A DNA stretch of 10,675 nt from an uncultured Atopobiaceae bacterium (GTDB lineage: Bacteria; Actinomycetota; Coriobacteriia; Coriobacteriales; Atopobiaceae): contig CANQSI010000025.1 in assembly GCA_947626465.1 (NCBI GenBank), positions 1-10,675 on the forward strand. Direction: 5' to 3'. Below the pieces are notes generated by a model, which was not told the origin of the DNA, did no database searches, and was given only the letters and a program-made list of their open reading frames with translations. This document shows, piece after piece, positions 1-5,969 of this stretch. Position 1 is the first letter of the stretch, and the number at the start of each line of letters is the position of its first letter. The position numbers were made by a program, and so were the translations under genes.

Positions 1-318
1 TCGTATTTGATCTGATCAAGCTGTCAATTAGTCCTATCTTTTGGCCATAAGAAAAGGTCGGGACGACGTCGTAGGCAGGGTTTAGAAACCTCTCGAGAGG
101 TCTCCGAGAAAACCGCTGAACTGCGGTTGCCATGGTGTCGTCCATCGACCTTTGACGCTCTTATTCCGCTTCCGCGCCCTGCACATTCACCGCGCGCGCC
201 GCCACCATCGTTTGCCCACAAATCGCATGCCCTTTGCCGCCCCGTCCTTTTGGCTCGCTTTAGGCACACCCTGCAAGCTCTTCGCCGTAGCATGCGGAAA
301 ACGACCAAAGGACGAGCT
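1..318. other. Non-coding leader with short dyads
   Basis: No convincing gene lies here. The first 110 bases are more AT-rich than the rest of the window. Perfect or near-perfect dyads are visible: TTGATC-T-GATCAA at 7-19, ACGACGTCGT at 63-72, ACCTCTCGAGAGGT at 88-101, and AACCGC-TGAACT-GCGGTT at 111-128. None is followed by a T-tract, so they are not intrinsic terminators. Operator or leader-RNA structure is possible. A reading frame open from the left edge to a TAA at 48-50 (+) could be the tail of an upstream gene, but its codon use is AT-rich and unlike the neighbours. An in-frame extension of the lipoprotein gene back to 127 exists, but it lacks a ribosome binding site and would put an Arg/Pro-rich stretch before the signal peptide. 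I see no good -35/-10 pair. Confidence 0.5.
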
Positions 319-3300
319 ATGAGCAGCAGTGCCACCACGCGCCGAGGAGGGCGGAAGTTAAAGGGCGTGCTCGCGTGTGCCGTGGGTGCGCTCGTCATCG
401 CCCTCGCGGGATGCGGCGCCTTCCCCTACGCGAACCAGACCGTGCTCGCGCAAGTGACCTCCATCGAGGGCACGCACGTGACGGCGGACATCCTCGACGA
501 GGCAAGCATGGCCGAAGGCAACGGGGCCGAGCACGCGAACGTCTCGAGCTATGAGCGCCAAGCCGATGAGGTGTTCAGGGTGGGCGACGAGAGCGTCTAT
601 GCCACCGATGCGGAAAACCTGCATCCGACCACGCAATCGGGAGCAGCGAGCGAGCACATCACTATCGAGAACGGCGCGCTCGCGAACGCTCCCGAGGGGG
701 TGAGCCTCGAGAACGGCACCCTCGTCGTCGAATCCGGCGGCGCCTACACGATTTCCGGTTCCCTCGAAGGAGCCATCGACATCACCACCACCGACGAGGT
801 GCGCCTCGTGCTCGACGGCTTCCAGCTCACGGGCAGCGAGACACCGCTCGTGAGCTCGAACGGAAACCTCGTACTTGAGCTTGGCGCTGGGTCGAATCGC
901 ATCGCGTGCGAAGGCACCGTCGAAGACGCCGAAGCGGTGGCAAGCGCGCTGCAGACGCAAGGCGCCCTCTTCATCGAAGGCGCGGGCGAGCTCGAAATGG
1001 TGGCGCCGGGGCGCGCCATATCCGCGCAGACCATGCTTGCGCTCGACGGAGGCTCCCTCACGGTCACAAGCGGCGACGATGCGCTCTTCAGCGCCTCCGA
1101 CCTGCGAATCTCCGGAGGAGCGCTCACGGCGGACGCGGGAGACGACGTAGCCCACGGCGATTTCGTCACCGTCATTGAGGGCGGCACGATAACCGGCAAC
1201 GGCAAGGAGGGCATCGAGGCGGAGCGCATCTACCTGCGCGACGGCGCCATCACCCTCACCACCTCTGACGATGGGGTGAATGCGGCCGAGCCGGAAGCGC
1301 ATGACGACGCGGGCGCGCCCGAGGGATGTAGCGAGACGGAGAGCTGCCTCATCGCCATCGGTGGCGGCACGCTCTCCATCGACGCGAAGGGCGATGGCAT
1401 CGATTCGAACGGATCCGTGGAGGTGCGCGGCGGCACGACGACCGTGAGCAGCCTTGCTCCGAACTCAGGCGAGGCGAACGCGCCCCTCGATTACGAAGTG
1501 GCCGCCGTGCTCACCGGTGGCTCCCTCCTTATGGTGGGTGACGGTTCCATGGCACAGGGCTTCACCGAAGCGGATCAGGCGTACGTGCTCTGCCAGGTGA
1601 GCGGCGAGGCGGGCCAGGAAGTGGCCCTTGAGGCGAACGGCACCACGCTCGCGAGCATGACGGCGGCCCAGGACTTCAACGTGGCCATTGCCACAGCTCC
1701 CGGCCTCACGGACGGTGAATCGGTGCAGGTGAGCGTCGCGGGTCAAGCAATCGACGTGACCGCCACGACCGAGGCCCAGTCCGGCATGGGTATGCCGGGT
1801 GCGAGCGGACAGCCGCCCGCGACGCCCGAGGGGGAAGAGGGGGTGGAACCGCCGTCGGGCGAGCAGGGTAGTGCCCCCGAGCCACCGTCGGGCGATGCAC
1901 AGGGCAACGCGACTGAGCCGCCCGCGATGCCGTCAGAGGGACAGGCCGCGCCGCAAGAGCCGCCTTCAGGAGAGGCGAACGGGAACGGAAGCACCCCCGA
2001 GCCTCCGTCGGACGCAACGGCAGACGATGAGCAGCACACGCCACCCGAGCCGCCCTCAGGCGAGCAGCCCACGGGCGAGACGCCTCAAGGAGAGCAGAAC
2101 GCTGCACCCGAGCCGCCAAACGGCGAGCAGCCGGAACTCGCCACCACAGGCGGGGAGATCAGCTTCGAGGTGAGCACCGAGCAGGCCGAGACGCTCGAGG
2201 TGGGCGATATCGTGCGCATCACCTTCGGCGCGAGTGCGACCGCCGAGGAACTCGAGATCCAAAACGGCTTCAACGCCCTTCCGAACATGGGCAATGGTCC
2301 TGCTATGGGAGGCCAGAGCGAGGACTTCGGTACCGCAGCTACCACTTTCGATACCGACGTGACCATCCACGATGAGGAGTACACGTCCACGTCCGCCGAT
2401 GAGAACGCCATCCGCGTGACCAACGGCGCCGCGGCCGTGCTCGGTACCCTCGGCGTCACCAAAACCGGCGATTCCACGAACACCGATGCGAGCAACTTCT
2501 ACGGCATGAACGCCGGCATCCTCGCAAACGAAGGCTCCGAGGCCGACATCGCCGACACCGTCGTCACCACGGACGCCACCGGCGCAAACGGCATCTTCTC
2601 CTACGGCGAGGGCACGACGGTCATCATCACCAACACGAAGATCCGCACTTCCGGCGACAGCTCGGGCGGCATCGAAACCGCGGGTGGCGCCACGACCATC
2701 GCGGGCGACCTCGATATCGAGACCCAAGGCGCGAGCTCGGCCGCCATCAGGAGCGATCGTGGCGGCGGCACGGTGGACGTGGATGGAGGCAGCTACGTGA
2801 CGCACGGCACCGGCTCGCCGGCGATCTACTCCACGGCGAACGTCTCGGTGCACAACGCCACGCTCACGGCCACGTCCTCCGAAGCCGTGGTGGTGGAGGG
2901 CAAAAACTCCGTCGCGCTCACCAACTGCGATACCACGGGTTCCATGACAGGCACCAACGGCGAGGGTTCCGGCGAGAACCTGCACGGCGTGATGATCTAC
3001 CAGTCGATGTCCGGCGACGCCGAGGTGGGCGAGGCCTCCTTCGAGGCACGGGGTGGTTCGCTCGCCACCACCGCGGGCGACCTCTTCTACGTGACGAACA
3101 CCACGTGCACGATCGAGCTTGCGGACGTGGAGCTCGGCCTCGCCGATGGCGCGCTCCTGCGCGTGGCTGGAAACGACGGCTCGCGGGGCTGGGGGCAGAG
3201 CGGTTCCAACGGGGGCACCTGCACGTTTACGGCCATCGATCAGCAGCTCAAGGGTGCCATCGTCGTCGATGAGATCTCCTCGCTCAGCCTCACGCTCACG

Positions 3301-3483
3301 GGCGAAAGCTCGTTTGAGGGCACCATCAACGCAGATGGCACACAGGGCACGGTGGATGTCACGCTCACGGACGGCACGTGGACCCTCACGGGCGATTCCT
3401 ACGTGTCGAGCTTCGAAGGCGATCTCTCGCACGTGGCCGCCAACGGCCACCACCTCTTCGTCAACGGAGAGCAGGTGCTCTGA
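319..3483 (+). CDS. Surface lipoprotein, Cthe_2159-like carbohydrate-binding domain plus second beta-helix
   Basis: The predicted product is a 1054-residue exported lipoprotein. The start at 319 is chosen because AAAGG at 307-311 is well spaced before it and it yields a compact signal peptide: Arg/Lys-rich residues 8-15, a hydrophobic stretch 16-30, and lipobox LAGC with Cys32. Residues about 113-412 match the style of the Cthe_2159/DUF4353 carbohydrate-binding family. They show repeated rungs of GG(S/T)LT followed by GDD or GDG turns (Asp253-254, 275-276, 317-318, 359), typical of a right-handed beta-helix with acidic, possibly Ca-binding turns. A small beta domain follows (about 415-482), then an acidic Pro/Gly linker (490-610) with seven EPP units. 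A short beta module (614-650, VGDIVRITFG) leads into a second beta-helix (about 690-1054) with the family motifs DENAI, SNFYG and VVVEGKNS. No catalytic lyase residues are identifiable. The likely role is binding of an acidic polysaccharide, or adhesion, at the cell surface. In Firmicutes such proteins often accompany CotH or VTC-type genes; none is seen here. Confidence 0.82.
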   Translation: MSSSATTRRGGRKLKGVLACAVGALVIALAGCGAFPYANQTVLAQVTSIEGTHVTADILDEASMAEGNGAEHANVSSYERQADEVFRVGDESVYATDAENLHPTTQSGAASEHITIENGALANAPEGVSLENGTLVVESGGAYTISGSLEGAIDITTTDEVRLVLDGFQLTGSETPLVSSNGNLVLELGAGSNRIACEGTVEDAEAVASALQTQGALFIEGAGELEMVAPGRAISAQTMLALDGGSLTVTSGDDALFSASDLRISGGALTADAGDDVAHGDFVTVIEGGTITGNGKEGIEAERIYLRDGAITLTTSDDGVNAAEPEAHDDAGAPEGCSETESCLIAIGGGTLSIDAKGDGIDSNGSVEVRGGTTTVSSLAPNSGEANAPLDYEVAAVLTGGSLLMVGDGSMAQGFTEADQAYVLCQVSGEAGQEVALEANGTTLASMTAAQDFNVAIATAPGLTDGESVQVSVAGQAIDVTATTEAQSGMGMPGASGQPPATPEGEEGVEPPSGEQGSAPEPPSGDAQGNATEPPAMPSEGQAAPQEPPSGEANGNGSTPEPPSDATADDEQHTPPEPPSGEQPTGETPQGEQNAAPEPPNGEQPELATTGGEISFEVSTEQAETLEVGDIVRITFGASATAEELEIQNGFNALPNMGNGPAMGGQSEDFGTAATTFDTDVTIHDEEYTSTSADENAIRVTNGAAAVLGTLGVTKTGDSTNTDASNFYGMNAGILANEGSEADIADTVVTTDATGANGIFSYGEGTTVIITNTKIRTSGDSSGGIETAGGATTIAGDLDIETQGASSAAIRSDRGGGTVDVDGGSYVTHGTGSPAIYSTANVSVHNATLTATSSEAVVVEGKNSVALTNCDTTGSMTGTNGEGSGENLHGVMIYQSMSGDAEVGEASFEARGGSLATTAGDLFYVTNTTCTIELADVELGLADGALLRVAGNDGSRGWGQSGSNGGTCTFTAIDQQLKGAIVVDEISSLSLTLTGESSFEGTINADGTQGTVDVTLTDGTWTLTGDSYVSSFEGDLSHVAANGHHLFVNGEQVL
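1846..2130 (+). repeat. EPP-repeat linker coding region
   Basis: Within the lipoprotein gene, seven Glu-Pro-Pro units start at residues 510, 521, 533, 547, 561, 577 and 598. Most continue as Ser/Asn-Gly-Glu. The spacing is irregular (10-21 residues), and the DNA repeats are degenerate (gagccgccgtcgggc-like). The segment is rich in Pro, Gly, Glu and Gln, with no hydrophobic core. It is probably an extended flexible spacer between the two beta-helix regions. Such repeats can vary in copy number between strains. Confidence 0.85.
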
Positions 3484-3506
3484 GCTCAGGCGAAGGTATA
3501 GATTGG

Positions 3507-3538
3507 GGCCGTCGTTCCCCTCGGAGCGACGGCCTTTT
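3507..3538 (+). terminator. Intrinsic terminator after lipoprotein gene
   Basis: A 12-bp stem GGCCGTCGTTCC / GGAGCGACGGCC (3507-3518 with 3523-3534, one G-T wobble) closes a CCTC loop and is followed by TTTT at 3535-3538. It begins 24 bases after the lipoprotein stop. It also lies only 11 bases upstream of the Shine-Dalgarno of the next gene, so it could act as an attenuator for that gene. Confidence 0.85.
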
Positions 3539-3560
3539 CCTCACGATCAAAGGAGCCGCC

Positions 3561-3902
3561 ATGCCCTTCATCAACCTCAAGACCACCGAGGAGCTCCCGC
3601 AGGAAGCCAAGGATCGCCTGGCCTCCGAGTTTTGCCTCATCGCCCAGGATTGCCTCGGCAAGGGCGAGGCGTGGGTGATGTGCGGCTTCGAGGGCGGCGC
3701 GTCGCTCAACTTCCGCGGCTCGGCCGATTCCATCTGCTACGTGGAGGTGAAGGCCTACGGCTCGCTCTCGTCCAACGGCACGAACGCCATGACGGGGCGC
3801 CTCACGTCGCTCCTCTCAAGCGAGTTCGGCATCTCGCCCGATCGTATCTACGTGTCGTATTTCGATACGCCCAATTGGGGCTGGAACGGCAGCAATTTCT
3901 AG
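3561..3902 (+). CDS. MIF-family phenylpyruvate/dopachrome tautomerase homologue
   Basis: This is a 113-residue protein of the macrophage migration inhibitory factor family in the tautomerase superfamily, close to the 115 residues of human MIF. After Met removal the protein begins with Pro, the catalytic base of this superfamily. From knowledge of human MIF, the active-site Lys32 aligns with Lys34 here (in GKGEAW). The C-terminal block is very similar: ISPDRIYVSYFD and then GWNGSNF match human ISPDRVYINYYD and GWNNSTF, keeping the Tyr95 and Trp108 equivalents. Asn97 is replaced by Ser, and the human CxxC pair is absent. AAAGGAG at 3549-3555 sits 5 bases before the ATG and fixes the start. The likely activity is keto-enol tautomerisation of phenylpyruvate-like compounds by a homotrimer in the cytosol; the natural substrate is unknown. 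No signal peptide is seen. The DUF1508 gene follows after 99 bases with no terminator between. Confidence 0.88.
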   Translation: MPFINLKTTEELPQEAKDRLASEFCLIAQDCLGKGEAWVMCGFEGGASLNFRGSADSICYVEVKAYGSLSSNGTNAMTGRLTSLLSSEFGISPDRIYVSYFDTPNWGWNGSNF

Positions 3903-4001
3903 CTTTTGTTGAATTGCGCCCGCTCGTCGGTCTCTCGCCGGCAAACCTCGTGGAACTGTCCACATTGGTAGCAAGACCCTCCTCGAGGAAAGGACGCACG
4001 C

Positions 4002-4187
4002 ATGGGCAAGTTCGAAGTCTCAGTAAACGACAAGGGCGGCTACCACTTCGTACTCAAGGCCACCAACGGCCAGGTGATTGCCACCTCGCAGGTGTACCAG
4101 AGCAAGAACTCTTGCCTCGATGGCATCGAGAGCGTGCGCAAGAACGCCCCCGAGGCCGAGGTCGTCGATCTTAGCGTGGAGAAGTAA
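4002..4187 (+). CDS. YegP/DUF1508 family small protein
   Basis: The 61-residue product contains one copy of the DUF1508 (YegP) repeat. Hallmarks are FEVSVNDKGGYHFVLKATNG, then the I-A-T-S-Q-x-Y segment, and a later helix (SCLDGIESVRKNAP) ending in a short beta strand. E. coli YegP carries two such repeats; single-repeat versions are common. The family fold is a small alpha/beta domain of unknown biochemical role. GGAAAGGA at 3987-3993 precedes the ATG with 8 bases of spacing. The gene may be co-transcribed with the tautomerase gene, since no terminator lies between them, and it ends at a strong terminator. Function cannot be assigned from sequence. Confidence 0.85.
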   Translation: MGKFEVSVNDKGGYHFVLKATNGQVIATSQVYQSKNSCLDGIESVRKNAPEAEVVDLSVEK

Positions 4188-4216
4188 ACGCGCGCTCGCA
4201 CGCGTGAACCAAGCGA

Positions 4217-4241
4217 GGACCCGCCCCGGCGGGTCCTTTTT
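4217..4241 (+). terminator. Intrinsic terminator after DUF1508 gene
   Basis: An 8-bp perfect GC-rich stem GGACCCGC / GCGGGTCC (4217-4224 with 4229-4236) closes a CCCG loop. TTTTT follows at 4237-4241. It starts 30 bases after the stop codon of the DUF1508 gene. The opposite strand has an A-run rather than a T-run in the needed place after the stem, so it probably works only on the plus strand. Confidence 0.92.
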
Positions 4242-4694
4242 CGTGGCGCCGCGTGGAGCTTCATCCTGCGGGGGCAAGAAGCTCGCAGCGTTGCGTCGCG
4301 GACAGTTGGATGCTCGCTGGGGGCTTCGGCAGGTTCCTTGATGTTTGCGTAGAGCTTTCGGCCGGTTTTCGTGGCGCGTAGGGGCTTGCGCCGGTCGTGG
4401 CTCTTGGTTGCGTAGGTGCTTCTGCCGGTAAAACCTGCCTCATAGGGCCTTGCGCCGGTCGGATTCAGGCCCCACTTCGTTGAATATCGATGCGTTTCGA
4501 CCGGCCTAAGGCGCTATGCGATGCAAATACCGGCCGAAGGTTCTAAGCGACCCGGCGCAAGGCCCTACGCGGCGGGTTCACGCGCCCCTGCGAGCGAGGC
4601 GGGTTTCGGGCGCCTGCGAGCGAGGCGGGTTTCGGGCGCCTGCGAGCTCGCCGGAAGGCGCGACGCAAGGCCCTCCATGCCGTGAGCCCGTGCC
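4242..4694. repeat. Non-coding mirror-image repeat array
   Basis: This convergent gap holds no credible gene. It contains about eight degenerate copies of a 20-21 bp unit, consensus close to GCGTAGGGCCTTGCGCCGGT. Forward copies are at 4347-4367, 4376-4395, 4410-4429 and 4441-4461. Inverted copies are at 4498-4518, 4529-4549, 4551-4570 and, weaker, 4649-4666. A weak further forward copy may lie at 4316-4334. Copies are nested pairwise: 4441-4461 with 4498-4518 matches at 18 of 21 positions, and 4376-4394 with 4552-4570 at 18 of 19. The 16-mer at 4443-4458 recurs exactly inverted at 4552-4567. Spacing between neighbours is roughly 22-34 bases. The core around 4462-4497 has a further ATTCA...TGAAT arm. 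It resembles a BIME/REP-like cluster or a large foldable RNA. It is not a CRISPR array, because units are degenerate, inverted, and separated by only about 1-14 bases. Confidence 0.75.
4588..4647. repeat. 26-bp tandem duplication
   Basis: Two identical 26-base units lie at 4588-4613 and 4614-4639, each beginning CTGCGAGCGAGGCGGG. The first 8 bases of a third copy follow at 4640-4647. A degraded related stretch (GGCGGGTTCACGCGCC) lies just upstream near 4571-4586. It sits inside the mirror-repeat region, between the third and fourth inverted units. Such an exact tandem is a likely slippage site and may vary between strains. Confidence 0.9.
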
Positions 4695-5960
4695 TCACGC
4701 CTCCGCGCGCTTCCACACGCGGCGGCCGAAGAGGAGCGCGAGGCCGGTGATGGCGCTCGAGAGCACGCAGAACGCGAGCGCGATCGCGGGGATGAAGGCC
4801 TTCGAGATGGCGTCGATGAGAAGGCCGCCGAAGAAGGCCGAGCCCGCCTTGCCGATGTCCGCGAAGAAGAAGAGCTCGCCGTTCACGGCGCCCCAGTGCT
4901 CCTTGGGGGTCTTCTTCGCGATGAGGGCCTTGATGAGGGGCGACGTGGTGCCCACGGTGATGCCGTAGCCGATGGCGGCGAGGATGAGCGTCCAGAAGCT
5001 CGGCCAGATGGCGAAGAAGATGAACCCGACGATCTCCACCGACTGCAGCGGCAGGAGGAGCCAGGTCTTGTCGCTGTCGAAGACCTTGCCGCCGAGGAGC
5101 CGGCAGGCGAGCGTGGCGAGCCCCGTGGCCACGAAGAACGCCGCCCCCACCTTGATGCCCGCGTACTTGGCGAAGATGAGGATGAACGTCACGCAGAATC
5201 CCTTGGGGATGCGCCGCGCGAGGGAGATCACCATGAAGGGAAGCGCCTCGGGCATGAGGAGCGGGGCGATGAAACGCTCGTAGGCGCTCGGGCGCCGCGC
5301 AACGGCGCCGACGCTGCCCGCTTCGGGCTTCGCGCTCGCCGGGGTGATGGCAAGCGAGTGCCGCCGCCGCTGGAGCAGGAGGATCGCCGCGATCGAGGCC
5401 ACCATGAGGAGCGCGTAGAACGCATAGAACGCGTGGTAGCCGATGCCGTCGATGAGGCCGGTGGAGATGAGGGCGCCAAACATCGTGCCGAGCGAGGTGC
5501 CTGCGCCCTTGATGCCGAGGCGCTTTCCGAACTGCTTCTTCGAGGACGAGCCGAGCACCGCCACCGTCATCACGTTCGTGGCGATGGCGAAGGCGCCGCC
5601 TTGGAGCACGCGCGCGAACATCGCCATGGCGAAGTTGTCCCAGATGGCGGGGAGCGCCGTGCCGATGAACATCACGGCGAGGCTCGCCAGCAGCACGCGG
5701 TAGTGCGAGAACGCGTCGGTGATCTCGCCGCCTACGAGGCGCATGACCATGCTCGAGAGCGTGAAGACGGCTACGAACGTGCCGCCGATCGCGGCCGAGT
5801 AGCCCACGGTGTCGTAGTAGTAGGGGATGCCCGTGTTCAGGCCCTGCATGTAGAGGTTCGTGAAGAACGTGACGAGCACGAGCACGGCAAGCGTCACGTT
5901 CTCCGCGCGCATCTCATGCGGAGCCCTCGCGGCCCCTCTCTTGCTCCTCCGCTCCCCCAT
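4695..5960 (-). CDS. MFS transporter
   Basis: The 421-residue product is an inner-membrane Major Facilitator Superfamily carrier of usual length, with about 12 predicted hydrophobic segments in two halves. The halves are separated by a basic/polar loop at about residues 197-232. A motif-A-like loop between helices 2 and 3 reads GGEITDAFSHYR (77-88), with a weaker counterpart in the second half (RLLGGKVFD, 287-295). RVLQGG (117-122) resembles the motif-B region. The start at 5960 is supported by AGGAG (complement of 5967-5971); an alternative Met17 has no good site. The upstream aldehyde dehydrogenase stop lies at 5970-5972, so its last bases overlap this ribosome binding site, implying translational coupling in one operon. 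The substrate cannot be read from sequence; the neighbour suggests an aldehyde, the derived acid, or a related compound. CGTGAG-7-CTCACG at 4681-4699 spans the stop codon but lacks a T-tract. Confidence 0.88.
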   Translation of the reverse strand: MGERRSKRGAARAPHEMRAENVTLAVLVLVTFFTNLYMQGLNTGIPYYYDTVGYSAAIGGTFVAVFTLSSMVMRLVGGEITDAFSHYRVLLASLAVMFIGTALPAIWDNFAMAMFARVLQGGAFAIATNVMTVAVLGSSSKKQFGKRLGIKGAGTSLGTMFGALISTGLIDGIGYHAFYAFYALLMVASIAAILLLQRRRHSLAITPASAKPEAGSVGAVARRPSAYERFIAPLLMPEALPFMVISLARRIPKGFCVTFILIFAKYAGIKVGAAFFVATGLATLACRLLGGKVFDSDKTWLLLPLQSVEIVGFIFFAIWPSFWTLILAAIGYGITVGTTSPLIKALIAKKTPKEHWGAVNGELFFFADIGKAGSAFFGGLLIDAISKAFIPAIALAFCVLSSAITGLALLFGRRVWKRAEA

Positions 5961-5969
5961 ATGTGGCTC

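Noticed and set aside
127..318. N-terminal extension of the lipoprotein to the upstream in-frame start
   Set aside because: It has no ribosome binding site, and the extension would bury the lipoprotein signal peptide. The ATG at 319 has a well-placed AAAGG and gives a canonical lipobox signal.
2056..3453. 465-codon minus-strand open frame within the lipoprotein gene
   Set aside because: It has shadow-like Arg/Gly/Val composition, no ribosome binding site logic and no domain; the plus strand encodes a coherent beta-helix protein.
3950..3963. GTGGA-ACTG-TCCAC dyad before the DUF1508 gene
   Set aside because: The arms are only 5 bp, no promoter elements are nearby, and such dyads are expected by chance in a region of this size.
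4347..4570. CRISPR array
   Set aside because: Units are degenerate, occur in both orientations, and are separated by only about 1-14 bases except at the centre, so there are no spacers of uniform length. No cas gene is present.
4681..4699. CGTGAG-7-CTCACG hairpin as terminator of the MFS gene
   Set aside because: It spans the stop codon and lacks a T-tract on the minus strand, so it does not qualify as an intrinsic terminator.
4516..4968. Plus-strand open frame starting in the repeat region
   Set aside because: It runs through the inverted repeats and tandem duplication and then opposite the MFS gene. Its Arg/Pro/Ala-rich product resembles no family, and no ribosome binding site precedes it.
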